Assembly: GCF_030694575.1 (NCBI RefSeq)
Contig: NZ_JAUYUS010000016.1
Location: 1 to 64,000 of the forward strand
DNA: 64,000 nt
DNA from: Parvibaculum sp.
Lineage (GTDB): Bacteria > Pseudomonadota > Alphaproteobacteria > Parvibaculales > Parvibaculaceae
Direction: 5' to 3'
A program made the translations under genes and the position numbers. Shown one piece after another: positions 7,932 through 15,773 of the stretch. A model generated the notes under the pieces. It saw only the letters and a program-made list of their open reading frames with translations, was not told where the DNA came from and ran no database searches. Every line of letters starts with the position of its first letter. Within the stretch, counting starts at the first letter, position 1.

Positions 7932-8303
7932 ATGCGCAGACGTGGATTGATTAACTTGCTCGGTGCTGCCGCACTTACCCTCGGAGGCGTTGCCTCGTAT
8001 TTTGGAGCGACTACGCGTCTCAAATCCAACGATACGCATATCATCCGTGTCGACGGCGACGGCAACCGCAAGGCGATCAAGCGCCGCACCGCCGGCCCGA
8101 CGTCCGTCAGATTTTACCGCCAATCAGGTCACTGCACGACTGAGCGCGAACGCCGCGCCGTTGTGCGGAAGATTTACACGGAAGGCGAGGCGCGCCGCAA
8201 AAGGGCGTGGAAGCCGGATGATCGTGACGACAAATATCTTCACTCGCATGCGCGTTCGATGCGCGCGCTGAAAGGTCTGCTCGACCGCAATCGCGCGGCC
8301 TGA
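7932..8303 (+). CDS. Hypothetical protein with N-terminal membrane segment
   Basis: A 123-residue basic protein. Residues 5-25 (GLINLLGAAALTLGGVASYFG) form a membrane anchor or uncleaved signal, followed by a strongly basic soluble part rich in Arg and Lys. The Shine-Dalgarno GGGAG lies six bases before the ATG. No family was recognised. Confidence 0.55.
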   Translation: MRRRGLINLLGAAALTLGGVASYFGATTRLKSNDTHIIRVDGDGNRKAIKRRTAGPTSVRFYRQSGHCTTERERRAVVRKIYTEGEARRKRAWKPDDRDDKYLHSHARSMRALKGLLDRNRAA

Positions 8304-8440
8304 GCCTCGATGCCGGAAGGATCAGCGGTTAATCTGGTCCTGGGAGTGTCCCCGTCCGAAAATGGGGATCCTGCCTGCGGGGGTTAGTCGTAGGGGTGAG
8401 CACGGACCTACCCGGCCTAAGAGGGGTGAAATGCCTCCAT
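8304..8440. other. Non-coding stretch upstream of tRNA-Met
   Basis: No ORF is credible. A CCCC...GGGG hairpin is centred near 8360, and several G-rich and C-rich runs follow. With the tRNA gene and the first hairpin repeat it makes up the 338-base gap before the next coding gene. Confidence 0.35.
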
Positions 8441-8517
8441 GTCGGGGTAGAGCAGTCTGGTAGCTCGCCAGCCTCATAAGCTGGAGGTCGCAGGTTCGAA
8501 TCCTGCCCCCGCTACCA
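8441..8517 (+). tRNA. tRNA-Met (CAT)
   Basis: A 77-nt cloverleaf with the CAT anticodon in a perfect CCAGC/GCTGG stem. The D arm is GAGC...GCTC, the T arm GCAGG-TTCGAAT-CCTGC, and CCA is encoded. The acceptor has a mismatch at the second pair and a G-T first pair. An initiator, elongator or Ile2-type (lysidine) identity cannot be told by eye. Confidence 0.85.
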
Positions 8518-8535
8518 AATTCGCCCGCATGGGCA
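8518..8535 (+). repeat. ATTCG-hairpin repeat, copy 1
   Basis: An 18-nt element with a GCCC-gcat-GGGC hairpin directly after the tRNA-Met CCA end. It is identical to the copy at 8611-8628. Related copies start at 9113, 9196 and 9542. Confidence 0.5.
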
Positions 8536-8610
8536 ACGACGTCGGCGAGGCGGTTCCCGCGGGACCGCCGATGCAGGAGCCCTGGCAGGCGGCGAGATAG
8601 TCTGCCAACT

Positions 8611-8628
8611 AATTCGCCCGCATGGGCA
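8611..8628 (+). repeat. ATTCG-hairpin repeat, copy 2
   Basis: Exact second copy of the 18-nt element at 8518, ending 13 bases before the next coding start. It may affect RNA processing or translation of that gene. Confidence 0.5.
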
Positions 8629-8641
8629 TAGGAGATGAGAA

Positions 8642-8929
8642 ATGTCGGAAGCCCCCAAACCGTCGGTCGGACGTGTTGTCCATTTCTACAGCGAAGCCGT
8701 GGCGATGAAAGACAACTGCGCTGGTCGCGGGTTCAACGGCGTCGGTGCTGGGCCGTACCTCGCGCATGTGACGCAGGTTTTCGAGGATGCCGACGGCAAT
8801 ACGACCTACGCGAACCTCTATGTGATCCCGCCCGTCGGTGACCCGTTCCATAAGGGCTTGGTTCCGATGAAGGGCAGCTCATTTTATGAAGACGGCGACT
8901 TCTATTGGGAGTGGCCGCCGCGCGCCTGA
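8642..8929 (+). CDS. Small conserved phage protein
   Basis: A 95-residue protein with the layout KPSVGRVVHFY, then GAGPYLAHVTQVFEDADG, a hydrophobic YVIPPVGDPF segment, and a C-terminal WEWPPR. This layout recurs in small phage proteins that are predicted all-beta. The role is unknown. The start has GGAG eight bases upstream. Confidence 0.65.
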   Translation: MSEAPKPSVGRVVHFYSEAVAMKDNCAGRGFNGVGAGPYLAHVTQVFEDADGNTTYANLYVIPPVGDPFHKGLVPMKGSSFYEDGDFYWEWPPRA

Positions 8930-9112
8930 AATACACCGCGAGCGAAGGAGGGTGCAGGCCGGGCGGCGCCATAAGGTTGGGTTTCATGAGCCCAAGCCGC
9001 GCCTGGCAGGAATTTGAGTTGCCCGCCCGTGTGGAACACGGGCTGCCTTAAACGAGTGGTACGGACGATTGGGTGTTCCGGATAGCCCCCGTCCAGGTTT
9101 CTCGGGGCCAGT

Positions 9113-9130
9113 AATTCGCTCGAAAGAGCG
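9113..9130 (+). repeat. ATTCG-hairpin repeat, copy 3
   Basis: Same framing as copies 1-2, but the stem is CGCTC-gaaa-GAGCG. The arms have changed together while the AATTCG lead stays, which supports a structured RNA or DNA element. Confidence 0.45.
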
Positions 9131-9195
9131 TCCGATGTGTTTGCCTGGGGAAATACCGGTCGCCATAAGGCGGGGATAAAGAGCCCTCGCGAACC

Positions 9196-9213
9196 TATTC
9201 GCCCTCCGGGGCG
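9196..9213 (+). repeat. ATTCG-hairpin repeat, copy 4
   Basis: ATTCG lead with stem CGCCC-tccg-GGGCG, just before the first tRNA-like fragment. Confidence 0.45.
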
Positions 9214-9214
9214 T

Positions 9215-9375
9215 TCGATAGTGGACGGTCGCGGGTTCAAATCCCGCCCGCTTCGGCGGTAGCTCAGTCTGGTAGAGCGCCACACAAGGGGAGGTCGCCG
9301 GTTCAAATCCGGCCAGGTGGCACGATCGCCGACCTGTAGCGCAGTCCGGTAGCGCGCCCCACGATTTCGCCGGCG
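9215..9375 (+). other. tRNA-like fragments, probably degenerate
   Basis: Two good T arms occur (GCGGG-TTCAAAT-CCCGC near 9230 and GCCGG-TTCAAAT-CCGGC near 9300), as do two D arms (GCTCAGTCTGGTAGAGC near 9262 and GCGCAGTCCGGTAGCGC near 9338). None can be joined into a full cloverleaf: the anticodon arms are shortened or unpaired and the acceptor strands do not match. The central piece (9253-9323) is closest to a tRNA with a collapsed anticodon arm. Confidence 0.45.
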
Positions 9376-9541
9376 ACGGCGCACGAGAAGGCTGGATGAC
9401 TTTGTCGTTCAAGACGGCCTCTAAATGTCTAGTAACGGCCGCGCCCCGGCGATACGGGGCAACTTCCTCGGCGGTCCTGGCGCTTCCGATGGTCGGAATC
9501 CACCGGGCGCGCCACCGGGGGCACGTATGAAAGCCCGGATT

Positions 9542-9559
9542 TATTCGCCCGAACGGGCA
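9542..9559 (+). repeat. ATTCG-hairpin repeat, copy 5
   Basis: ATTCG lead with stem GCCCG-aa-CGGGC, 41 bases before the next coding start. Confidence 0.45.
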
Positions 9560-9600
9560 TGAGGCAACCGCGCCAGTCGCGCAAACCAAAAGAGGACGGC

Positions 9601-9885
9601 ATGTTCAAGAAATCTATCTTTCTGCGACTCGTATATGGCAAGCGGTCTTTCGTGTATGGCGTGCGGTCTGTGGCATCCATCGCGGAGTCATTCAACGATA
9701 CGATCTCTGATCTGGACGCCGTCGCGAAGGCGCATAGTGAGCGCGTGAGTTCGCTCGCCGAAGAGGCGGTCAGAATCCAGGATGAGACTTCCGCGTCGCT
9801 CGATGAAATCAACAAGGCGCGTGGCTTCGCTGCGAACCTTCGGCGCTTGGTCGGCCCGACTTCGGATGCCGTGCAGGCGTCCTGA
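9601..9885 (+). CDS. Hypothetical coiled-coil phage protein
   Basis: A 94-residue protein with a hydrophobic/basic N terminus (MFKKSIFLRLVYGKRSF), then a long helical region with heptad-like spacing (ESFNDTISDLDAVAKAHSERVSSLAEE...). ATG at 9601 is preferred because GAGG lies eight bases upstream. An earlier in-frame ATG would start at the hairpin repeat. The function is unknown. Confidence 0.6.
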   Translation: MFKKSIFLRLVYGKRSFVYGVRSVASIAESFNDTISDLDAVAKAHSERVSSLAEEAVRIQDETSASLDEINKARGFAANLRRLVGPTSDAVQAS

Positions 9886-9890
9886 TCTCT

Positions 9891-9978
9891 GGAGGGGTGG
9901 CGGAGCGGTTTAACGCGCCGGTCCTGAAAACCGGAGGCCTATCCAGGTCCGTGGGTTCGAATCCTACCCCCTCCGCCA
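9891..9978 (+). tRNA. tRNA-Ser (TGA)
   Basis: An 88-nt gene with acceptor GGAGGGG/CCCCTCC, anticodon stem CCGGT/ACCGG around a TGA anticodon, a long variable arm typical of serine tRNAs, T loop TTCGAAT, and encoded CCA. A late-type promoter motif follows three bases downstream. Confidence 0.93.
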
Positions 9979-9980
9979 AT

Positions 9981-10001
9981 TCGTGATGAGAGAGTGTTCT
10001 G
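9981..10001 (+). promoter_or_regulatory. Late promoter, leaderless type (for 10002)
   Basis: TCGTGAT, 7 nt, T, 6 nt, then the ATG of the next gene exactly at the inferred start point. No Shine-Dalgarno sequence. This is the only copy with G before the invariant T and is a weaker match than the others. Confidence 0.6.
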
Positions 10002-10244
10002 ATGGCCGATGACGCTGAACAGATGGAATATCGCATTGGGAAGCTCGCGATGGCTCCCGGCGATGTGCTCGTGGTGAGGATGAATTCGTATCCAACCAGA
10101 GGGGATGCCGAGGCAATCAGAGGGTATTTTGTCAGAGCGATTCCGCGGGGATGCAAGGTCTTGGTGATTCCGGTCGGCATCGACCTCTCTGTTCTCACTC
10201 GCGACGAAATCGAGTCGCGCACATCTGAAGGAACTGCACCGTAA
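10002..10244 (+). CDS. Hypothetical protein
   Basis: An 80-residue alpha/beta protein of unknown function. Residues 18-65 ([47 protein letters not shown]) suggest a small beta-alpha-beta fold. It lacks a Shine-Dalgarno sequence and starts at the +1 of a late-type promoter. It shares one base with the ssb start, so the two are probably co-transcribed. Confidence 0.65.
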   Translation: MADDAEQMEYRIGKLAMAPGDVLVVRMNSYPTRGDAEAIRGYFVRAIPRGCKVLVIPVGIDLSVLTRDEIESRTSEGTAP

Positions 10245-10681
10245 TGGGCTCTCTCAACAAGGTCTGCCTTATCGGGCATCTCGGTGCGGATCCTGAAGTC
10301 CGCAGAACGCAGGATGGCCGGCCGATCGTCAACCTGCGTATCGCGACGTCGGAGTCGTGGCGCGACAAGAATACCGGCGAGCGCAAAGAGAAAACCGAGT
10401 GGCATCGCGTGGTGATCTTCAATGAAGGCCTCGCCGGCATCGCCGAGAAGTACCTGAAGAAGGGCTCACAGGTTTATCTCGAAGGAGCGCTTCAGACCCG
10501 CAAGTGGACCGACCAGCAGGGCGTCGAGAAATACTCGACTGAGGTGGTGCTTCAGGGGTTCAACGCGGTCTTGACGATGCTCGACAAGCTGGGCGACGGC
10601 GGCGGGCAGCGGCAGGAACAGCAGGAGCGGCAGCAGTTCCAACCCGCACAGAATGACCTCGACGACGAAATTCCGTTCTGA
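10244..10681 (+). CDS. ssb: Single-stranded DNA-binding protein
   Basis: A 145-residue SSB. The OB fold spans about residues 4-110, with the usual start [20 protein letters not shown], the W residues of [10 protein letters not shown]...TEWHRVVIF, and [13 protein letters not shown] Gln-rich linker leads to the acidic tip DLDDEIPF, which normally recruits replication partners. It coats single-stranded DNA during phage replication. The start overlaps the previous stop by one base. Confidence 0.95.
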   Translation: MGSLNKVCLIGHLGADPEVRRTQDGRPIVNLRIATSESWRDKNTGERKEKTEWHRVVIFNEGLAGIAEKYLKKGSQVYLEGALQTRKWTDQQGVEKYSTEVVLQGFNAVLTMLDKLGDGGGQRQEQQERQQFQPAQNDLDDEIPF

Positions 10682-10783
10682 GTTTTTATGGGACGCCTGG
10701 CTCCGGGCGTGCGGTAGTGGCGGTACACCTCGCAAGGGCCCGTTGAAAACCGTCTCTAAAGCCGAAAGGCAGGGCACCATTTT

Positions 10784-10857
10784 CGGGGTGTGGCGCAGCC
10801 TGGTAGCGCAATTGCTTTGGGAGCAATGGGTCGCAGGTTCAAATCCTGCCGCCCCGA
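10784..10857 (+). tRNA. tRNA-Pro (TGG)
   Basis: Acceptor CGGGGTG/CGCCCCG, anticodon stem ATTGC/GCAAT with anticodon TGG, T arm GCAGG-TTCAAAT-CCTGC. The 3' CCA is not encoded (CGC follows). The next tRNA begins two bases later. Confidence 0.92.
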
Positions 10858-10858
10858 C

Positions 10859-10932
10859 GCGGGTCTGGCCGATCGGTTAGGCATCAGGTTTCCACCCTGA
10901 GTAGGCGAGTTCGATTCTCGCGGCCCGCTCCA
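10859..10932 (+). tRNA. tRNA-Gly (TCC)
   Basis: Acceptor GCGGGTC/GGCCCGC, anticodon stem TCAGG/CCTGA with TCC anticodon, T arm GCGAG-TTCGATT-CTCGC, and CCA encoded. It is almost contiguous with the tRNA-Pro gene and ends six bases before the promoter of the portal operon. Confidence 0.92.
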
Positions 10933-10937
10933 AATCG

Positions 10938-10958
10938 TCGTGACGACACACTCGGCAT
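10938..10958 (+). promoter_or_regulatory. Late promoter, leaderless type (portal)
   Basis: TCGTGAC, then GACACACT with the invariant T, six more bases and the portal ATG at the inferred +1. No Shine-Dalgarno sequence precedes the ATG. Confidence 0.75.
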
Positions 10959-12692
10959 ATGGCCGAAAAATCTGAAACCGCCGCCGCTATCGCCCTCAAT
11001 CCCGCCGCCTCGGCGGAGGAGCGCTATGACGCGCAGGCCGAAGTCACCCGTGGCGCGCTTGCCGACGCATTGCTGCCCTCGGCTGAGGTGCAGCCGGTGA
11101 TCGACTACATCAATGAGCAAATCGAGGAACAGGAGTTTCAAAAGGCCCTGTCGAAGGGAAATATCGTTCCCTTCCCCCCGAAAGGCCGCGGTGATCGCGG
11201 CATGCAGTCTGTCACGCTCGACGAATATCAGATTTCCGCCCAAGGCTATTATTGGGACCGGCCGGGCATTCTCAACTTCGACTCGATGCGCGCGATGGTC
11301 GACGCGACGCCGCTTCTGAATGCTATCCTCCTGACCCGCATTCGGCAGGCCAACCGCTTTTGCCACCCTCAAATGGACCAGTCCGGCGCGGGCTTCGTGA
11401 TCCGTCATGTCGACAAGAACATCGAACTGAACGATGACCAGACGGCGTCAGTCAACCGCCTTCAGCATTTCATGCTGAATTGCGGATGGGAGACGAATCC
11501 GCGCAAACGCAAGCGTCTGAAGCGCGACAATTTCTCCGGCTTCATGGCAAAGTCGCTGCGCGACACCCTGACGCTCGACGCGGCGCCGATCGAGACGGAG
11601 TTCAAGCGCGACCGGTCGATGGGCCTCGACGGCTTCTACGCGGTCGACGGCGGCTCCATCCGGCTCTGCACTGAGGAAGGCTATCAGGGCGATGATGAGA
11701 TTTTCGCGCTCCAGGTCATTCAGGGCCGCATCCGCACTGCATATACATACGATGACCTGATCTATGAGGTTCGCAATCCTCGAACCGACGTTCGGTCATG
11801 CGGCTATGGCACTTCCGAGACGGAAATGCTGATCAAGGTTGTGACCTACCTCCTCAACACGATGACGTTCAACGGGTCGTTCTTCGACAAGAACGCGATC
11901 CCGCGCGGCATCCTGAGCCTTGTCGGCAATTACGACGCCAGTGATATTGCGGCTTTCAAGCGGTACTGGACCGCGATGACGAAGGGCATCCAGAACGCGT
12001 TCAACCTGCCGGTTGTTGTCTCGAAGGATTCCGAGTCGAAGGCAGAGTTCAAGGAGATTGGCGGCCAGCTCAACGAAATGGCGTTTGGGAAGTGGATGAC
12101 GTTCCTGTCCTCCGTTGCCTGCGCGATCTACGGCATCTCTCCCGAAGAGGTCTCGATGGAGAGTTTTTCGGTCGGGAAGTCCTCGCTGTCCGGGAGCGAC
12201 ACTGAGGAAAAAATCACCTCGTCCAACGACAAGGGGTTCCGGCCGCTTCTCTCGTATTACGAGAACATGTTCTCGGATTTCATCATTCAGGAGTTTTCGC
12301 CGCAGTACATGTTCCGGTTCGTCGGGCTCGACGGCGACGACGCGAAAACGCAATTCGAGAAGCGGAAACTCTCGGCAACGTGGAATGAGGCGCGCGCCGA
12401 AATCGGACTTGTCCCGATTGAGGGCGGACTTGGCGATGCTCCGCTCAATCCCACGCTGGTCGGCGCATGGACGGCCGAGCGCCAGACCGCCTTGCAGGCG
12501 GAGAATGAAGACTTTGGCACGCCGCCTGACGATGACGATGCCGGCGGCGGTGATGGAGACGCGGCTGATGGGGATGACCCAGGGCAACTGGACAATGGCG
12601 TGACATCGCAGAAGGACTTCGGCAAGCGCGCAGATTCTGATGCCGACTTCGGGAAGTCGTATGGCCTCCCGATCTACACCATTGAGGTCTGA
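10959..12692 (+). CDS. Portal protein
   Basis: A 577-residue portal subunit. It forms the dodecameric ring at one capsid vertex through which terminase pumps DNA. The family-like core is visible as GYGTSETEMLIKVVTYLL near residue 285, followed by FFDKNAIPRGILSLVG and a long helical segment (FKRYWTAMTKGIQNAF). The C terminus is an acidic, Asp/Gly-rich tail (residues 520-560), which is unusual and may contact internal proteins. It is translated from an ATG at the +1 of a late-type promoter. Confidence 0.92.
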   Translation: MAEKSETAAAIALNPAASAEERYDAQAEVTRGALADALLPSAEVQPVIDYINEQIEEQEFQKALSKGNIVPFPPKGRGDRGMQSVTLDEYQISAQGYYWDRPGILNFDSMRAMVDATPLLNAILLTRIRQANRFCHPQMDQSGAGFVIRHVDKNIELNDDQTASVNRLQHFMLNCGWETNPRKRKRLKRDNFSGFMAKSLRDTLTLDAAPIETEFKRDRSMGLDGFYAVDGGSIRLCTEEGYQGDDEIFALQVIQGRIRTAYTYDDLIYEVRNPRTDVRSCGYGTSETEMLIKVVTYLLNTMTFNGSFFDKNAIPRGILSLVGNYDASDIAAFKRYWTAMTKGIQNAFNLPVVVSKDSESKAEFKEIGGQLNEMAFGKWMTFLSSVACAIYGISPEEVSMESFSVGKSSLSGSDTEEKITSSNDKGFRPLLSYYENMFSDFIIQEFSPQYMFRFVGLDGDDAKTQFEKRKLSATWNEARAEIGLVPIEGGLGDAPLNPTLVGAWTAERQTALQAENEDFGTPPDDDDAGGGDGDAADGDDPGQLDNGVTSQKDFGKRADSDADFGKSYGLPIYTIEV

Positions 12693-12695
12693 CGC

Positions 12696-14288
12696 GTGGG
12701 AAAGCCAAAAGGCGGCAAAGAGTCGATTCCGGACGTCGAGGTGGGGGATGAGGTTTACTTCCATCACCCGAAGAAGGGGCCGCATTGGGGAAGCGTGATA
12801 GCGCACGGCAAGCACGGCGCCACGCTGTCGGCTGATGGCGGCCGGCACAGGGTTCGGTGGGACCGGATGCTGGGGCACAAGGTTCGCGTTCGTCCAGAGT
12901 ACAAGGTTCTTGCCGATGGGGAGGATGGACTTGTCGTCGAGGGGAATGGCGGCCGGCGGAAGTTCATCAGCGACTCGGTCCACGAAGAGCCGGTAAGGAA
13001 ATCGAATTCTCCAATTCTGATGCTCTTTGGCATCGATGATGACCTGTTCAAGGCGATCAAGGACAAGTCCGGGCTGACCCTTCAGGGTGTGACCGACAAG
13101 TCCGGCCACCAGACAAAACGCTGGAAAAAGACGTCTCCTGACCAGCCCGCGGTGCGCGACAAGGCGGCACCCGAGGCTGGAGCCAGTTCTGGTTTCGGCA
13201 CTCACAACATTGAGGCTGGCGACGGTATCTCGTTTGAGATGGGTTCCCTGAAGGGGGAGGGGAAGGTTGTTGCCGCCGGCAAAGATGGCGCGACGGTTGT
13301 CGATGCCGCCGGCCGCGAGCACAATGTTCACTGGCGAGAGGTGACTGACCATCGGCCTGGCGGCGAGCGCCAGAAGGCAAAGGTCGAGCCTGAAGTCCGC
13401 GGCGACCATGACGCGGTGGAGCCTGACAAATTCAGCGCCGCCGACTTCGCGAAAGCGCATGATAAGGCTGATGTGACGCCTGAGGAGATACTGGCTCACT
13501 TTCCGGCCGATACGACGCAGAAGATCATGGATGCGCAACAGCGTCTTACGGCTATCGAGCAGACTATTTCCATGTTCAAAAAGGATGGGAACTACACGGC
13601 TGCGCGATCGAAGATCCACGACAAGATCGTAGAGCATTTCCTTTCGCCGGCGAATATCGAGTCTGCCCGGCCGGTCGACGGGGAGCGGCCGAAGTTTGTT
13701 ATTCTCGGCGGGCGAGGGGGCTCCGGAAAGTCGTCTCTGAAGGGGAAGGTTTACGATCCATCGAAAGCCATCGTTCTGGATGCGGATGAGATAAAGGCGA
13801 TGCTGCCTGAATATGAGGGGTGGAATGCCGCTCAAGTTCACGAGGAGTCTGGAGACCTGTTCGAGGCCATGACCGAATTTGCGCTCATGCAAGGGCTAAA
13901 TCTGGTTCACGATGCGACCATGAAGACGTCTGGCAAGGCGGTTGCTCTGGTGAAAGAATTCAAGGGCGCCGGCTACACGGTCGAAGCACACTATATGCAC
14001 CTGCCGCGGCAGGAGGCGGCGAAGCGCGCTGTCTCTCGCTTTCTCGGCGCCACGGGGCGATATGTGCCGGTCGAGGTGGTGTTGGGGAACACCGGCAACG
14101 AGGAGGCGTTTGATGAGGTTCGGAAGCACGTCGATGCGTGGAGCTTCCACGACAACAACGTGCCCAAAGGCCAGCCTCCGGTGCTGATCTCCGAGAGTGG
14201 CGGAAGTGACACAGGCAAGGGAAAAGATGACAATTCCGGCGCTTCTGACTTGAAAAAACCCGAGAATGGGAGCAAGTCTAGTTCATGA
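12696..14288 (+). CDS. Zeta-toxin-like kinase domain protein
   Basis: A 530-residue protein. The first 210 residues hold two similar small beta-rich modules (VEVGDEVYFHHPKKGPHWG near 14 and IEAGDGISFEMGSLKGEG near 172), probably SH3/KOW-like. The C-terminal domain (about 325-490) is a P-loop kinase of the zeta-toxin type: Walker A GGRGGSGKSS near 337, LDADEIKAMLPEY near 358, HDATMKTSGK near 407. Zeta kinases phosphorylate UDP-sugar peptidoglycan precursors or other substrates. No antitoxin gene is adjacent. Its place between portal and MuF suggests a structural or injected polyvalent effector. GTG start three bases after the portal stop. Confidence 0.75.
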   Translation: MGKPKGGKESIPDVEVGDEVYFHHPKKGPHWGSVIAHGKHGATLSADGGRHRVRWDRMLGHKVRVRPEYKVLADGEDGLVVEGNGGRRKFISDSVHEEPVRKSNSPILMLFGIDDDLFKAIKDKSGLTLQGVTDKSGHQTKRWKKTSPDQPAVRDKAAPEAGASSGFGTHNIEAGDGISFEMGSLKGEGKVVAAGKDGATVVDAAGREHNVHWREVTDHRPGGERQKAKVEPEVRGDHDAVEPDKFSAADFAKAHDKADVTPEEILAHFPADTTQKIMDAQQRLTAIEQTISMFKKDGNYTAARSKIHDKIVEHFLSPANIESARPVDGERPKFVILGGRGGSGKSSLKGKVYDPSKAIVLDADEIKAMLPEYEGWNAAQVHEESGDLFEAMTEFALMQGLNLVHDATMKTSGKAVALVKEFKGAGYTVEAHYMHLPRQEAAKRAVSRFLGATGRYVPVEVVLGNTGNEEAFDEVRKHVDAWSFHDNNVPKGQPPVLISESGGSDTGKGKDDNSGASDLKKPENGSKSSS

Positions 14289-14440
14289 CCAAAGCACAGA
14301 AATTCCCAACTCCCGCCGAGCGGCCCGACCTCTATGACGCCTTCGACTATCAGGAGCGGCCTAAGGGGTACAAGACGGGTGTCAGGATGCCGGCGAGCCT
14401 CACGAAGGTCGCCGAGAAGCGGGCAGTCGCGGCCGAATAA
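14285..14440 (+). CDS. Hypothetical 51-aa protein
   Basis: A short ORF that overlaps the upstream stop by ATGA and encodes 51 residues, Lys/Arg-rich and Pro-rich (KFPTPAERPDLYDAFDYQERPKGYK). It ends shortly before a terminator. No family was recognised. Coupling to the kinase gene and the operon position support it. Confidence 0.5.
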   Translation: MTKAQKFPTPAERPDLYDAFDYQERPKGYKTGVRMPASLTKVAEKRAVAAE

Positions 14441-14535
14441 GGGCCACGGCAGGGACCAGACCGCGAAACTTACGAAGCCGCGCATCTTTCCAGGGGTTAC
14501 CGGCGCCATCGTCCCGCAAGCCGGCCATTTCCATC

Positions 14536-14558
14536 ACCCTGCTTTGGCGGGGTTTTTT
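14536..14558 (+). terminator. Rho-independent terminator
   Basis: ACCCTGC-TTTG-GCGGGGT stem-loop followed by six Ts. It closes the portal-kinase unit just before the next late-type promoter. Confidence 0.75.
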
Positions 14559-14579
14559 GTTGCCAGCACGGTCGCGGCG

Positions 14580-14600
14580 TCGTGACCGCAGACTGGCAAT
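14580..14600 (+). promoter_or_regulatory. Late promoter, leaderless type (MuF-like gene)
   Basis: TCGTGAC-CGCAGACT-GGCAAT, then ATG at the inferred +1. No Shine-Dalgarno sequence. It directly follows a terminator, as expected for an independent transcription unit. Confidence 0.75.
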
Positions 14601-15773
14601 ATGCCGCCAGTCATTCTCGACCTCACATGTCTCTGCGAAGGCCATACGAATTCGGCCCTCGATGCCATTTACAAGGCGGTCGGCGAGGATCCGCCAGACA
14701 TATGGGAAGAGCATCCCAATCCCTTCATTCGGCGCATGATCGAGATATTCACGCATCGCGGGCTGATGCGCATGGATGGCATGCGCGATGAGATGGCGAA
14801 ATGGCTTGTCGGCGACATGCACCAAGCGAGCGCCACCCGTCCTCCGCGCCCGGTTGGTGCGATGGAACGGTGGTCGGCCGCCGAACTTGGGCTGGTGAAG
14901 CTGTATCTCGAAACGCTGCCTGCGTCCGAATTTCTGGTCGACGACTGGATGATGCTCGTTGACTACCTCTCCCAACGCTACCTGCCGGCATCTGACCTGC
15001 GCACTGAGGCAGAATGGCTTGCGACTCGTGCAAACCTCATGGGCAGGGTGCAGGCGGCTATGGGGGATGTCTCGGCGCCGGATGCGGATCGCCTGCTTGC
15101 GGCGCTCCCGGTCTCTGCCGCGGCGGCGGATGCAGCTTGGAATATGACGGTCACACAGCGCGCGCTTCTGGATTACGGCAATGCCCGCTGCGTTGAGAAC
15201 GTGGTGGCGCTGAGCGATACGGTTCGTCACCGCATGCGGAATTTGATTCTCGACTATCAGGGCGCGCAGGTGCTCGGTGACCGGACAAAAACGGCCGAAA
15301 GTCTCCAGACGCAGCTCCTCGATTCCTTTGGACTGTCGAACCGGGACTGGCGCCGGATTGCGGTAACGGAAGCCGGCGAGAACCTGAATCAAGGGATGAT
15401 CTCAAGTCTGTCCGCGGGAAGCCGCGTAAAACGCGTTGAGAAATATCGTGGCGCTTGCGGGTTCTGCCGGTTGATCGACGGTCGGGTAGTGACCATCGTC
15501 GAACCGTCTGCCCCTAAGCTTGACGGGGAGACGCAGATTTGGGCCGGAAAGACGAATATCGGCCGCTCGGCGTCGCCGATGAAGCGCGTTGCCGGCGGCC
15601 TTGTCGAGCGCGAGCCCCGCGAGCGCTGGTGGATAGCCGCAGGCGTCATGCACCCGAACTGTAGGGGGAGCTGGGTGCTGATCTCTGAACCGACGCGGCG
15701 CGCCGATCCGAAGTTCTCGGCATGGATGGACGAGGTTCTTGGCCGAAGCGTGGTGGGAGATGTTGATGGTTAA
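14601..15773 (+). CDS. MuF-like head morphogenesis protein
   Basis: A 390-residue protein of the phage Mu F / SPP1 gp7 type, a minor head protein bound to the portal and sometimes injected with DNA. The diagnostic C-terminal half shows RIAVTEAGENLNQGM near residue 253, then KYRGACGFCRLIDGRVVTI near 283, and MHPNCRGSWV near 350. The Cys/His set C-x2-C...H-x3-C probably binds zinc. The N-terminal 230 residues are helical and unassigned. It is the first gene of a leaderless-type transcript. Confidence 0.88.
   Translation: MPPVILDLTCLCEGHTNSALDAIYKAVGEDPPDIWEEHPNPFIRRMIEIFTHRGLMRMDGMRDEMAKWLVGDMHQASATRPPRPVGAMERWSAAELGLVKLYLETLPASEFLVDDWMMLVDYLSQRYLPASDLRTEAEWLATRANLMGRVQAAMGDVSAPDADRLLAALPVSAAAADAAWNMTVTQRALLDYGNARCVENVVALSDTVRHRMRNLILDYQGAQVLGDRTKTAESLQTQLLDSFGLSNRDWRRIAVTEAGENLNQGMISSLSAGSRVKRVEKYRGACGFCRLIDGRVVTIVEPSAPKLDGETQIWAGKTNIGRSASPMKRVAGGLVEREPRERWWIAAGVMHPNCRGSWVLISEPTRRADPKFSAWMDEVLGRSVVGDVDG

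Larger units (their letters stand above)
8930..9600. other. 671-base non-coding region with tRNA debris and hairpins
   Basis: No gene is supported. It holds a perfect GCCCGTGT-GGA-ACACGGGC hairpin (9025-9043), three ATTCG-hairpin repeats and the tRNA-like pieces at 9215-9375. The remainder is GC-rich sequence in which I see nothing. It looks like a degenerate tRNA cluster. Confidence 0.5.

Noticed and set aside
9291..9375. Circularly permuted tRNA gene
   Set aside because: The D- and T-arm pieces are in permuted order and acceptor strands nearly pair, but no anticodon arm can be built at the junction. Degenerate tRNAs are simpler.
8518..9559. Possible CRISPR array
   Set aside because: Repeats are 18 nt, irregularly spaced and variable in the stem, with no unique-length spacers.
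11796..13892. Long minus-strand open frame opposite portal and kinase genes
   Set aside because: It mirrors the codon structure of two convincing plus-strand genes, is His/Arg/Leu-rich as such shadows are, has no ribosome site and no recognised motif.
12696..14288. Epsilon-zeta toxin-antitoxin module
   Set aside because: The neighbouring genes are portal, a 51-aa ORF and MuF. None looks like an epsilon antitoxin.
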